From contig OX485806.1 of assembly GCA_950295325.1 (NCBI GenBank), positions 24,676,001 through 24,740,000 of the forward strand: a DNA stretch of 64,000 nt, given 5' to 3'. The notes beneath the pieces are model-generated. The model had not been told where the DNA came from and did no database searches. It saw only the letters and a list, made by a program, of their open reading frames with translations. A program made the translations under genes and the position numbers. This DNA is from Polytrichum commune (lineage: Eukaryota > Streptophyta > Polytrichopsida > Polytrichales > Polytrichaceae). Positions 10,903 to 23,334 of the stretch are shown in pieces; position 1 is the stretch's first letter; the number at the start of each line of letters is the position of its first letter.

Positions 10903-12867
10903 ATGGCGGCCCTCGCAGCTGCAGCCTCCACGGCCGCCCCCACCGTGGCTCTGGCCAAGACCACCTCCGTCGCTACTTCCAAGAGCGTCAAGCTGAACCT
11001 CTCTGCCTTCCAGGTACGTTTGAATGAGTGAATGGATGATTGAGTGAATGAGTGCTTGTTCTCTCTCTATTTACACATGCTTGCGCACAATTCTCCGTCC
11101 TTCTGATTGTACGCGTTGATGGCTGGAGGTAGTGACATTTGCTGGGTTTCTTCGGTTAGAGTGCAGGGAGAGATTTCTTGCCTTAGCTTGCTGGATTTCG
11201 TGGCCCATGGTTGGAAGCCCAACATGTATAGCTCTCAGGGAGTAGCTGAGGGCTATGAGGGTAGTAGCAGTGGCATTTGGTAGATGATTTCGGGCAGAGT
11301 GCATGGAGATGTCGTGGCCTAGCTTGCTGGAATTCTTTCTTTGTTCAAGGCACGGGGTCGACTTGTCTGAGGTCCATGGCATTGTATCTGTTGATGGTCA
11401 GAGGTTGTGACCTGCGTTAGATTCTCTTCGGCCAGGGGTATTTATGATTGTGCATATGCTCAGGGAGTTGTGCAGTAGTAGCTTGCCGGATTTTGTTTTT
11501 CCAGGATCGGAGGCCTACATGTGTCGTCCTCTGATCGTACATGTTGATGGTTGGAGTCAGAGGCTTTGGGGTAAATTGCGTCGGTGAGGGTTAGAGGCCT
11601 GTGAGTTGATCTCGGCTCAAGCACATGTGGCTGTAATTATTTACAAGGGTAATTTGCACTTTTTTTTGCTGGATTTCTTTGGCCACGTTTTAAGGCCAAC
11701 ATGACTGCTTGTCAGGGGATAGTTGAGGCTCGACTATTGAAGTGTGTGGGGTATTATTAAGTTGCGGGGCGTCTCCTGTGCGGGAATTAAGTTTTGCTGG
11801 ATATGGTGGTTTTGATGTATTTTAGGGACAGAAGTTGACGGCAGTGTGCAATGGCGCCAGAGTGAGCATGGCCACCGCGGAGGCCGAGCCTGCCGAGGCA
11901 CCTAAGGGATTCACTCCCCCAACCCTGGACGCCAACACCCCTGCCCCCATCTTCGGTGGAAGCACCGGCGGTCTTCTGCGCAAGGCCCAGGTTGAGGAGT
12001 TCTACGTCATCACCTGGGACTCCCCCAAGGAGCAGATCTTCGAAATGCCCACCGGTATGTCTCACAATTCCCACTCCTAGACATCGCAGGCCGACATCCA
12101 CATGATATCAGGCCGACCTGCCTGGTCTAATGGACTGTATGATATGAATGACAGTCTCAGTTTTACCCGAAGGATATGACCTCGTGCGTGGGAGCCGTAA
12201 GGGCTGTGCTGTAAAGATACCCACATTTTGCTCTCTGATGCCTGTAAGGCCATTGTTGAAACATTTGGAGGCCTCGAATGCCACACGTGAACATCCTGAG
12301 GCTTCTTGTGCCATCCACTTATTATTCAGAGGTTCTGAATGCAATTTCTTTGAAAAGTTTGAAGCGTGGAACACTAATCTTCAACATTCAGAGGCCATGA
12401 TTGCTAATTTTTTGATTGTTCTGATGCTCCCAACGCCATTTTGAACACTCTGAGGCTTCGATCCCCAATCTTGAACAGTCAGATGGTGTGAATGTTATCC
12501 TGTCATAATGCCATGATCTGTGACTTTCCAATGCCATTATTGCATATAATTTTTTGCCTTACTGATTCTGGTCTGGAATGTAGGAGGAGCTGCCATCATG
12601 AGGTCAGGACCCAACCTATTGAAGTTGGCCAGGAAGGAGCAGTGCCTCGCCTTGGGCGCCAGGTTGAGGACCAAGTTCAAAATCCAGTACCAATTCTACC
12701 GTGTGTTCCCCAACGGTGAGGTCCAGTACCTCCACCCCAAGGACGGTGTGTACCCCGAGAAGGTGAACGCTGGAAGGTCAGGAGTGGGAATCAACAACAG
12801 GAACATTGGAAAGAATGCAAACCCCGCTGAACTCAAGTTTGCTCGCAAGCAAGCTTACGATTTGTAG
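10903..12867 (+). CDS. psaD: Photosystem I reaction centre subunit II (PsaD), chloroplast precursor
   Basis: Three exons, 10903-11013, 11826-12054 and 12584-12867, join in frame to 207 residues, the usual precursor size. Residues 1 to about 50 form an Ala/Ser/Thr/Lys-rich transit peptide with no acids ([20 protein letters not shown]). An acidic Ala/Glu/Pro stretch follows, then the conserved core: [85 protein letters not shown], and the end RNIGKNANP...KQAYDL. PsaD sits on the stromal side of photosystem I, helps dock ferredoxin and stabilises PsaC and PsaE. Splice sites are GT/AG. The two introns are notable because seed-plant psaD genes are generally intronless. Codons are more GC-rich than surrounding DNA, as expected for a highly expressed gene. 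Confidence 0.97.
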
Positions 12868-14640
12868 ACAAGACGCTCCTGCATTTTCACTGTTGTATAA
12901 CTAAAAAATTGGAAACCTTTGTTCTGTGACTGTTTGTTGAATATATTGAGAATCATCACCCCCAGAATGGGAAATGCATGTGATTGTGGGAACGGTGTGG
13001 CTGGCCACTTTGTCTTTGATTTAGAGGGGGGCTGTAGATTCTGGTTGGTTAAAGGGAGTGTTTGTTCATACTTTCTCTCGACCTGATTGACCAAGAGGAG
13101 GATGCACACTCTTTCAAATCGAACCATATCTGGTGATGTAGAGGTTTCTTCACAGCAGTATCCCGCCTTGGTGATTGTAAACATTTTTCCCGAGACTACA
13201 ATTTCCAAATTGAGATGTATTGTTATCTATCCGAATGTGCTGAATGTATACGTGGAAGTTGGATTGAATTAGATTCGATAGGAGAAAGTATAGGTGATTT
13301 ATCCCATTGTTGTGATATAGTGCAAGAATTTTATCAGCTGCCACAGTACTGCTTCATGCACTTTGCAAACCCCACCCGGATTATGAATTTTGTGTTTACA
13401 TGGCAATCTGCCCATATCACCTTGCAGATTGCCATGTAACCAGATATATATACACATTTTGTTTGTTCACACCCTCCCTCTTTCAGCTTGAATGACCAAG
13501 AGGAGGGTGTGCTCTTCAAGATTGAGCAATTTTCTGGTGAAGGAAAGGACTCTCGCCTACAGTGTCTCGCTTGGTGATTGTGAACTACCATCTCCTGAGA
13601 GTAAATTTCTGGAATGATATGTATTAGTGTCTATCTGAAAGTGATGGTTGTGTATGCAGTAAGTTGGATTTAAATTTGACCCAATAGCACAAAAGAGAGA
13701 ATGTATCTCATCCTCACGAAATTGTAAGATTGTCATTGATTGTAAAATTGTAAGATTGCTCCATGCACATTTGTAAATCTGCTGGGGAAGGGAGCATAAT
13801 CGGAATTTGAGCCTTGTGATTACACGATAATCCTTGCGTGTCTCTTTGTGACTGTATGCAGAATTGTGGTTGAATCAGAAGACTATATGTTCATACTGTC
13901 TCAAGCCAATTGAGGAAGCTGAGAATGTACACTCTTCGAAATTGAACCATTTCTGGTGACGTTGAGTTTTCCTCTGCCTGGCACCCTCCTGACCTGGTGT
14001 TTGCAAACAGTTTTCCTGCGACTGTAAATTCCACACTGACATGTATTGGTTTCTCTATCCAAATGTGATGGATGTGAATTTAACTTGATGGCAGAAAGTA
14101 CACATCTCCATATTAGAAGTAGTGTTGCTCGTTCCTGAAGTAGTGCAGGGCTTTTACCAGCTACTATAAGTCTACTGGTCTATGCACTTTTGCAAACTGC
14201 AAGTGATTTTATAACCTACTCACCAGAGTCTTGAACTTTATGTTTATATGGTAATTTTCTCATACCACTTGTCACTGAAGCGAATGTGGTGAGAATCACC
14301 ACCCCCAGTATGCCTTCAATTCTGCAGGGACTGTAGTTGTCAACAGCACAGAATGAGGAGTATCGCATGTAGATGTCTTGTTGACTCAAGAGAGTGTTTG
14401 TTTGGACTCTCTTGACCTAATAGATCAATAGGAGGATGTACACACTCTTCAAGATTCAATCATTCCTGGCGATATAGAGGATCCTTCACAACACCATCCT
14501 GCCTCACAAAATTGTAAACAATTTCCCATAGACTAGAATTTTTGAACTGATGTGCATTGGTGTATCTATTTGAACATGATGTATGTGTATGTGGAAGGTG
14601 TATCTGATGATCAATATGAATGTTTCGGAGAGCACTCTAC
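12868..14640. repeat. Decayed ~400-450-bp tandem repeats downstream of psaD
   Basis: Four diverged copies occur at about 12950-13450, 13460-13870, 13880-14290 and 14290-14620. Landmarks in each are a block near GACCAAGAGGAGG...CACTCTTCAA, then CTGGTGA...GAGG, GATTGTAAACA, a block near GATGTATTG...TATCTATC, and GGAAGTTGGATT. The phrase GAATCATCACCCCCAGAATG near 12950 recurs near 14290, so the first unit overlaps the psaD 3' untranslated region. No gene is supported in the stretch. Confidence 0.7.
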
Positions 14641-14889
14641 ATGCATATTAGTTTCTGGCCATGAATGCCATGTTTTTTTAATGTGCCATGTGCCATGTTG
14701 GCATTAGTTGCTTGTTGAAAGCTCATAGTACACAACATGAGTCCCTGCCATAAATAAGGAATCTTGGAATTGGAGGAGAATTATGTATGTGTGATACATG
14801 GTCCCACTAAGTTAAACACAACCAAGGAGTTGTGTAATGTTATGTAAGAACGGAAACCAAAATGGACACATGTCACAACAAGATTAGAT

Positions 14890-15166
14890 TTGTGGTTAGA
14901 ATATAAACATCATTCTTGGCTAAATAGTTTACTCACACATTTGGGAGGATCTATAGTTTTAAGACAAGAATCTCCACTTTGGCTTCTTGTGACTTTTGCA
15001 CATGAACTTCAATATCAACAAGTTGTCACCTATTTGTCGGCTCTGTCTGTAGGACAGAGACTATGCATCAACTTCTTCGTTTCAAGAGCAAATTTCCTAA
15101 CCACTTTGCGTTCACACTTGGACGTTACTTGTTCTTGTTATTTTTTGGTCCACCTTATTTAATGTG

Positions 15167-15213
<47 letters not shown>

Positions 15214-15440
15214 GTTAACTATAGTTATTTCGGCAGTTCTTGATTATTCATTTTAAAAATTTCGAGTGATAAATGAGTAGCTTCAATCCTTGACCCGCAT
15301 TTGAGAAGAAGGTGCCCAAAATCCAAGAAAGGTTTGGTATAGTGAACAACCATGGATTGGCATGAGCAAAGTGGACAACTACAACTATAGTCTTTCATAG
15401 TAAAGGACAGAGACTCACGGTTTTACCGTTTTCTTGTTCA
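14890..15440. repeat. Dispersed repeat X, copy 1
   Basis: This segment is matched in inverse orientation by about 53760-54350. Shared landmarks are ATGCATCAACTTCTTCGTTTC, CTAACCACTTTGCGTTCACA, TAGTTAACTATAGTTATTTC and CATGGATTGGCATGAGCAAA. It contains a (CT)n run at 15169-15212, where copy 2 also has CT/AG repeats. It is probably a decayed transposon, but no ends or target duplication are clear. Short open frames inside are unsupported. Confidence 0.65.
15169..15212. repeat. (CT)22 microsatellite
   Basis: An uninterrupted dinucleotide run lies inside dispersed repeat X. Confidence 0.95.
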
Positions 15441-16174
15441 CTAATATGTTGATATCGTTCAACCAACCACTTCAAGTTTCTCATCAAAACAACTAAAATT
15501 ATGACTATCGTAAATGTTTCATTTTTTTATTTCTACTTCTAGATTGATTTTAGGATGACCAAAGCATTCATTTCTTGTCTTTCTAATGTCTGGTACCATT
15601 TGATGGTGCCGCATAGCTACTCTTTTACAATAATTCTCCAAAAGTCCTTTGATATATTCGTTTGGAGCACATCGTAGAAAATGCTTTACCCCTCATGAAT
15701 GTCCTTGTAGGTAATTAGAGGTTCATCTCTCTTAACTTCTGAAAAATAATTCAATGAACTAAAACTTAATTCATCACCACTTCGCAAGGATGAGTGCATA
15801 TTGACGGAGTGGAGATTGAGGTTGCAGCGAGGTTGAGAAGGTTCATGACGTTGTTGACGTCACTATCTTTAGAAAAGCTTATGTATACCCCTAGTCCGAG
15901 TTAAAGAACACAAACTTGGGATATGAAAAGGCCACAATTTTAAACACGTATGCATCTAGAATAGTTCATAAAAAGTGTTCATCCAAAGCAGTGAATGTTA
16001 TTGGTATGTGGATTCCAATTATACACCTACTTGAGCTACACAATCATAACGATTTGTCCTATCGGTGTTGCTTACTTTAAACATTGCTATATGAATGCAT
16101 AATGTGAACATCACATTTTATATGTGCTACACAAATAGCTCCACAATAATAAACAAACCAAGAAATAGGAAGTA

Positions 16175-16542
16175 CATAACATTATTCAACCACGTGGGCC
16201 AATTCCATTGACCTTCGAATAAAGAAACTATATTATGGGTTCCGTAAACAAAGTAGTGATATTCGGTTACCATTCATATATTCATGCTGACACTTGGAAA
16301 TTTGGATGGAGTTATATTTATGTCATTCACAAACAACATTCTTCATCTCAACACTAAAAATACTATTCATAACAACACTATTCATTGAAATACCGGCACT
16401 ATTCATATTATTCATTATTCATACCGACTTTGGTTTCTTCTTATTATCGAAGTTTCTTCCCATGAAGGTAAGACTGTGGACGCCCTTGTTAAATGCTACA
16501 TATAGAAACTAAACTCAACCATACGGTTGAATAATCTTATGT
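16175..16542. mobile_element. MITE-like element Y, copy 1
   Basis: The left end CATAACATTATTCAACCACG is nearly the complement of the right end near 16520-16541 (CGGTTGAATAATCTTATG), with TA on each side, giving a ~365-bp element. A related inverse copy lies at about 54775-55167 and shares the blocks TTCTTCCCATGAAGGTAAGA and ACTATTCATTGAAA. A TA duplication would suggest Tc1/mariner, but this is tentative. Confidence 0.5.
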
Positions 16543-19080
16543 AGATTACTTGGTAAACTAGAATGGTATCCTCAATAAAGTGTTATAAATACGCATAACT
16601 CCAAATGGCAACCCACACTAATAGGACAAATCAATGTACTAGGTGTGTAAAGTAATGCGTCGTGTTTCCACTTTCTTTAAAGGTTGAGATCATTCCCAAG
16701 CATCACTTGAGAAAATGTTAAAGAACTCCATGCGTTCATGGGATGGTTAGATTTTTGTGGGGTAGGAGGGCATGGGGCGGCAAAGGGGCGGCAAAGGACG
16801 GTGCCGGGAGGGGGGTTGGGTATATAGTGACAAAATGTACTCCTTTTACTTTATGGTGGTTATGCGGAGTTGGAGCAACTTGGGAACCATCACACAACCA
16901 ATCACGTGTTCGATCTCAAGAAAGTGCAAATGTTTTAGTGTTTCTCAAACTTTAAAGAAAGCTCGAATGGCAACAATCGTTGGAGTGGCGAACTCACACA
17001 CAACTAATGTTACATTTGGTTTCATCAAAGCGCGGATACATTCATCCACATCGTTAGTTTCATATGTTCATTGTCATTATTATTGGGGAATTCATTCATG
17101 GATATTTTGGTAGAGTTTGGTAGCAGTTGCACCTTTAATACAAATTAGTGTGGACTAGCATTTGGAATCACATAGTGTTGCAATTAATATTAGGATGAGG
17201 TTTCTTATAAACTTAACATATAGTTTGTTTGGAGAGTTTTTGAGCTCAAGAAAGCCACATTACAAAGAAAGCATAACCACCCCTCTTTAGACCTTGTATA
17301 AAGAAGCCCCTCCATATTTGAAGTTCACCCTATGCCTTTCTCATCAAGGCATTAGAGTAAAGTTCACTTAAGTAAAAGCCATACTCTTAATCTATGTAAA
17401 GGTTACCAAATCCGAAACGATGGTGTGGCTATAGCATATACTTGAACATGTTCTTTGAGGCTCTCACAATTTCATGGTCATGGCACTTGGCTCGTGTGTG
17501 AAGTGTGCTTGTGTGTGTAAGCTTGAGCACTCTAGCTTCAACAAAACTAGTACACTCTAACCTCGTTAATATGACACTCGTTGTTTATACGACACCCTCG
17601 ATATTACGACACGTTTTTGCAAGACCAAATTTTCAGGTCCTAATCTCCCTCTTTTATACGACTACGACACTCGATAATGCGACATTTAGAATCTTCGTTT
17701 TGTCATATTAAAGAGGTAGTTGATGTTAAAATCCCTTTCATCTATGTTATGTGTATCTAAAATACATCCATTTTCATTTGGGAACTACTTGGGAACTTCA
17801 TGAGAATTAGGGTTGCTAGTGTAAAATGGACATGGTTAGGGTTAAGGGTGGCCTCCTGCTTAGTATGACGCTAAGTGTCATGCATCGTTGTTGTCTAGTT
17901 TCTTATTAGAGAACTCTTCATATTTTGGTGTCAATGAAATTATTAGTTTCCAAAAGTTAGTAGGGAATTTAGATAAGGTGACAGTTGCTAACTTGGGTAG
18001 GCAACACCAGAGATCTTTGGACTCGTATTTCCAGAGTTCTTGAGAATATTTGTATTTGTTTGGAGTTATAAGTTATTTTTTCATACCATCTATATTGCTT
18101 AAACTCGTTGTGTATATATATAGTTTAAGCTCATATTACTTATGTTTTCGTATTCCCTCAACAATACGACAACTTTACGCCATTTGTCATGTTAATGAGA
18201 AGATGACACCTCGATAATACATTTTTTTTTGTGTTTCCCAATCGTGTCAAACTAAAGAGGGAGAAAAATATTGTTGGCGCATGCTTGGTTTAAGGGAGGG
18301 CATGACCGTGTGGTGTAGGTTGTTGGGCCTATAATTTGTTGAAAACACAACATTATTCAGATTCATAACAATGTTCTATGGGACTAACACTATACTATAG
18401 TGTTCTTATTATTCATCATGAATGTAGAGAATATTCCATAGAATATTATCAGTCCCACATAACACTTTTATGGATATGAATAATGTTATGAAGCTCCAAA
18501 TCGCATTCATGCCAGTACCTTGTACGGGCATTATTTTTCTTTATGAAGCTCCAAAGTCAAAGCCACATGTTTTTTAGATGTGGACCAATGACCAAACTTC
18601 TCCCCATATTTGATATTTCGGCCAATGGAATCTTACCCTTATCCTTTGGACCCTACCTTTGGCAACTTAATCAAAATTAATTAGCACAATGGAATCAAGC
18701 AAGAGTGCACATACAAAAGGGTTTAAGTAAGGTTAGGTTATGACAATCTTCAACAATATAAGAACTCCTCTCTTGGTGTGGTTTCATCAAATTTTATGGT
18801 AAACACTATATTCGTTAATTGGAGACTTTGGAAAGTCTCAAAATAAATTGGACCCGTAGTTTCGGATGTGAATATTGTGAACGTAGGGAACATGGGGAAC
18901 AATGGCAACATAATGTTCGAAAGATCCATATGTGATGAATATATATGTTTCTAAATATAGTAATTATTTGGGGGATAATCAAAACTACGCCAACACAATA
19001 TTCCAATGTCACAAATTCACAATTATTTTGCATTTTTGATTTTGTATTGAACAAAATTAACGAATCTATAAATAGCCATC
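16543..19080. other. Intergenic region with transposon relics
   Basis: No gene is supported. A pogo/jerky-like relic may lie at about 17545-18265: CTCTAACCTCGTTAATATGA at one end and a weak complement near 18235-18265, with repeated ATACGACA-type blocks between. A 139-bp inverted-repeat element lies at 18349-18487. Short open frames here show no recognisable domain. Confidence 0.45.
18349..18487. mobile_element. Short inverted-repeat (MITE-like) element
   Basis: AACATTATTCAGATTCATAA... at the left is matched by the complement of ...GGATATGAATAATGTT at the right, with arms of about 37 bp at roughly three-quarters identity. The terminal CATTATTC resembles element Y at 16175. There is no coding capacity. 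Confidence 0.5.
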
Positions 19081-19097
19081 TGATTTTATATCTAGGG

Positions 19098-19322
19098 ACT
19101 CTTGGATGCGTATCCCAAACATAACATCTTAGCCAATTGTGGGTGAATTGAACGGCACATCCCAAACGCAACAATATTAAAATAATTTGACAGTGTGTAT
19201 AAGAAATTGCAAATTAGCATCTGCAATATAATTATATAGTTTGGACTCCACATCCGTAAACACAAACATATAAAAAACATTTGATAGCGCATGTGAAGTT
19301 GGATTCTACATCCGTAAATCAA
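19098..19322. repeat. Three decayed palindrome copies past the 3' end of the DUF7869 gene
   Basis: TTGGATGCGTATCCCAA (about 19102), TTGGACTCCACATCCGTAAA (19241-19260) and TTGGATTCTACATCCGTAAA (about 19300-19319) keep the right half-site ATCCGTAAA, with a degraded left half. They resemble the variant at 21079 in the nearby intron. Confidence 0.5.
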
Positions 19323-19458
19323 TACAATCATGATATATAATTGTAATCTATAAAATTGCTATAAAATGTGTCTAATATAGTATTCGACCCCAATGTCATA
19401 TATTTCATGAAAAACCAAGACACATTTCAAATAATTGTGGTCCAACCCTACGTCAATA

Positions 19459-22400
19459 TCATTCTCCATCTTCATCTTCAGCTTCATTTCCATTCTCGAC
19501 ATCGTTTTCTGCAGCAGCAATACGTGCCAAGTTGTCTTTGGCAAAATCTATATGTTTTTGGGGGATGGTCATTGTCTCTGATTTGGAACCTTTGCGTGGT
19601 TTCCAAGCACAAAATATGGTATCTGTGTTTATCCATATTGGTTTGTATGCTGAGTCCATTGTCCATTTGAAACCTTTTTTGGTGTCCCACCCTAAATATG
19701 TGCGGAGCACATTTTGATCTTTGGTGCTAGGACGGCAATATTCCACCTCAATTTGATGAAAATTTGGGCTAGTTGGAACAAAATTTGGTGATGACAATGT
19801 TTTTACCAACCAAATCGGTTTAAGGTGCTCCTCATCTCCAGGACGTACGAGGATCATATACCCTTCGTAGCAATCAACAGCCACACGAAATGATGGAGCC
19901 GGACGATTACGAGCTGGGCCAACATAATGGTCGTCCGCTGCGAACTCTTCACGGATGTCCCCATTGTCGAAGAACATGGCCTCAGATTCCACGATTGTCA
20001 CTCGGCTTTGTGGCCAAAAACCTTGTGTCAAACATGAATGTGTTTCGACATCGGGTGCTAGCAATGCTGAGCGAATGCGATCCCAGTACGTAATCAATGG
20101 TTCGTGGGTATCCCGAACACGCCTTGTGATGTCTTCCTCGCACAATTCTTTCCAATATTGGATGAATCCGGATATACCTTTGATGATTTCTGGTCCATTC
20201 CTCATGGGGTTGGGTTTGCAAGGCTTCGGCTCCCCATCAGGTAGCATACATTTGCCCTCTTCGTTTTGGCGTCATACGAGTATCCCTTCCTCTGGACCCC
20301 AATCCGGGGAAGTGCACAAAACTTTGAATTGCATGGCCGGCAAACCATCATCACGCATATAGAATCGGAATTGTTGAGCCTTGGTATGGCCCACTAAACG
20401 GTCACCTCCCTTAAGAATGAATGGTTCGATAAACGCTTTGAAATCGGACACTTCTTCAATCAAATGCGGGATGACTGGCACATTATCCAAATCCATGTAT
20501 GATTTCATGAGAAGAGGAATCGTCGGAAGATCCTCCTCGTGCAACTTCATACTCCAACGTCCAAATGAAGCGTCAATGTCATCATGCGTGTGGCCAACCA
20601 TCAAAAAAGACACAAACACTTCTTTGAAAATGCCCTTGGCTACGAGCAATGACCAAAAACAAAACACGTATCGACATTTGTTGTCTTTGGCACAATTGTC
20701 CAGTTGCACATGTAGAGTTGGAGGCAAAGGTTTAGCAAGAACGGTTTGTTCAAGCGGTTCTTGCAGTGACGATAGACATACTTCTTTCCCCTCTAGCACA
20801 GCCTCATAAATCGGTGTTGTTCCAAATCCAACAAAAAGAGCGCGAGAGGATGATGTTGGCGGACTCTCAAGATCTCGTAGAAGTTTTGCAAAAGACCCCA
20901 CGGTATGATTGGCGTCGCCTGGATAGAAATCCAAGCCATAATGTGCATACTTGACGTCCACATGGCCATGTGCGATCATACCTGAATTAAGACATACAAA
21001 TGAGAAGTACATTCCAATATCTTTTATGATAAGGAAATTCAATTTTTCCGCAAGCAGGCCAAGAAAATGAACAAACACTTACGGATGTACATCCGTAACT
21101 CTTAACGATGAGTATGTGGGTTCGCAAAAAAAATGTGAAAACCAACGAACCTGTGACAGATATTGGGAGCTTGAAATATCCATCTGTAGCCTTTATTTTC
21201 CGTGCATAACAAGGGCACGCAGTCTTCGCATGGTCCATTTTGTCATGAATGATTGTCAAAACCTCATTCGGCCTCATTATCGATAATGCGCAATTCTTGT
21301 AGTAGTCTTGACGGTGTGCCTCTTGGTTGTTGACATACTCAATGTATTTCCGTTGATGTCTATTGTGCGACTCAGTCCCTATGGGATGTGCATCTCGAAG
21401 GCCCTTGTATTTTTCACAAGCAGAACACCTGGCAAACTTATCCCCAGGCCTCTTCGTAATGTACTCTGCAAATTGTTGATTCTTGATCACACTCAATTTT
21501 GACAACGAAATCGGCCCACATCCAGCCTTTTCGCCAACCTTATTAACATCCACAATTATGTTCTTCCATTTTGTCCCTGTAGGCAAAACCATCTGGACAA
21601 CCTTTTCCCCCGACGGCAGAGTCCGTGTCTTGTGTGGCATCGCATCTGCTAATGGCATAATGATGGTTGATAGTGTTGCAGCCGCTTGGAGTGTTGCCTC
21701 CCTGGGCTTCTTTGTACCAGAGTTGCCATGGAACCGAGAACGCCGTCCTTGCAGCGAGTAGTTCCGGAACCTATAAAAATCTGCCTTTGAAACTGCATGT
21801 ATAATGTACCATGCCGTGCAGCATACCTCTATATTTTCCAAGGTCACAACCTTACGACCTTCGGCATCAAAGTGCATGTTGCGATGGACTTCAAGTTTCT
21901 TTGCAGATCGCATCCGAAAGTCCGCAAGCCACATCTCTTGTCTCAAAGATTTGATTTTGTCACGGGGAAATAGTTGGCAACACATTTTTGCACAACAATC
22001 CTTTGTTGCTATGGACCTAATAGATGTGTCTCCCAATGTTAGATCTCGACGACGTTGCGTGGGTTCACGAGGCACGCGAACGGAATCATATTTACGCCGA
22101 CCTTGTCTAGGACGCATTGTGGTGAACAAAGTCTTTTGTATTTCCTCAAAATGACGTGCATGATTCCACAAGCTGATACCATCGTGAAGAACACTTCGCA
22201 ACGGCCATCGACAAAGAGAGAATCTCCAACCATGAGGTACTTCCAATGGATGTAAGGAGTTCAAAATGCACACCCCAACATCTTCCTCCCCAAGGGGATT
22301 TGCATCAATACAGTCCATAGGATTTGAGTTCCTACAAACACCATTGGCCACGGGGACGCCGTATCCATTGACTATGACAACATCAAGATCAATCCATTGT

Positions 22401-22555
22401 TCCCGCGAATAACCCTCACATGTTGGTATGAAATCATCCTCTGCATTGGCGACACCAATTGTAGTTTCATGTTCCATGACACCTTCAAATTCGCTAGCAT
22501 AGCTTGACGCTTCCGAAGAGAACTCGAATGCACTATCTCGGACGTTGGAATCCAT
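19459..22555 (-). CDS. DUF7869-type transposase-like protein, interrupted by one in-frame TGA
   Basis: Two exons on the minus strand, 22555-21151 and 20981-19459, join across a 169-bp GT/AG intron (PISVT-G-MIAHGH) to 975 codons. The start MDSNVRDS was chosen as the first ATG before continuous acidic/Ser sequence; an in-frame ATG lies 20 codons upstream. The middle carries Cys/His clusters (CCAKMCCQLF; CSACEKYKGL then a His-rich stretch), a probable zinc-binding region. The C-terminal half has QLDNCAKDNK (Asp about 563) and GHTHDDIDASF (about 598-608), hallmarks of DUF7869, an RNase H-like, presumably transposon-derived domain. An in-frame TGA at 20274-20272 (codon ~705, GTA-TGA-CGC) is followed by 270 open codons in the same frame with a Trp/Tyr-rich domain and a Glu/Asp-rich end. 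A CGA-to-TGA change would explain it. Palindromes lie in the intron and upstream. The biochemical activity of DUF7869 is not established. Confidence 0.82.
20272..20274 (-). other. In-frame TGA inside the DUF7869 gene
   Basis: Reading frame and composition continue unchanged on both sides. The neighbouring codons are GTA and CGC, so the ancestral codon may have been CGA (Arg), lost by C-to-T change at a CpG. Readthrough cannot be excluded from sequence alone. Confidence 0.7.
21079..21098. repeat. Perfect palindrome in the DUF7869-gene intron
   Basis: TTACGGATGT is followed directly by its exact complement. It differs from the main family (TTACGGACGC) at two positions, and both changes are mirrored in the other arm. 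It lies in the single intron, close to the donor site in transcript order. Confidence 0.9.
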
Positions 22556-22696
22556 GGCCACTACAAGTGACCCACATGAAGAGTATGTCAAAATATCCCA
22601 TTCAATAAATATCATGGATAGTCCTAACGCTTATTGTCAATGAAACACAATATCAACAATAGTGGATTTCATGGCCTGGAAACAAAGACACATTGG

Positions 22697-22923
22697 TATA
22701 CGAACGCGCGTACGTATATCTCCATGTAACAACATTATCAGTGCAAGCACGCGCATACATATGTCTTTATTTGTTCATAGTCGGCGGAAAGGTCCAGACA
22801 ACAAAAACATGACAGTTTTATGGGCGCGCACCCGTAAATCTCTTTGTGGTCAAAGAGGTCAATATCATGCACAAATGTTTTCGCAAACTATACAACATAG
22901 GTATACGGACGTGCGTCCGCAAA
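22697..22923. repeat. Diverged palindrome copies upstream of the DUF7869 gene
   Basis: Two near-palindromes, at 22697-22718 (TATACGAACGC core) and 22902-22923 (TATACGGACGT core), and two partial copies near 22746 and 22826 lie 140-370 bp before the leftward start codon, in the presumed promoter. Confidence 0.7.
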
Positions 22924-23152
22924 CATCCGAATGTCAAAAGTCAGTGTTGTGCAAGACACACAGAGGTTTAGGAAACCAAGATGTACAAGTGCCAGGTTCC
23001 TACTGTGTATTATGAATGTCAAAATATTATACTATGACACATAGGGTGATGTAAGCTTAGGGTTTAGGGATCTTATACCTCCATTGATCGTACAGTCTCA
23101 ATGTAATATTCTACATGGCACATAGTGAAAAGTATGAAACCAAAGGTTTGCA

Positions 23153-23178
23153 GGTTTACGGACGCGCGTCCGTAAACC
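23153..23178. repeat. Perfect 26-bp palindrome
   Basis: GGTTTACGGACGC is followed directly by its exact complement. This is the best single copy left of the tandem array. A decayed copy (TTACTGGACGTGAGTC...) follows at about 23215. Confidence 0.95.
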
Positions 23179-23334
23179 TCACTGTACCTCATTACTAGCA
23201 CAAATAGGTTTAGGTTACTGGACGTGAGTCAGAAAATTTTTATGACAATACAGTCTCGTTAGTATACTATACATGGCAAGTGGTCATGATGTCAGCTCAG
23301 GTGCAATACCGAACAATGGAACAAAAAAGTGCAA

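Noticed and set aside
22662-23015. 117-codon plus-strand frame upstream of the DUF7869 gene
   Set aside because: It overlaps diverged palindromes in the presumed promoter, and shows no domain or plausible splice context.
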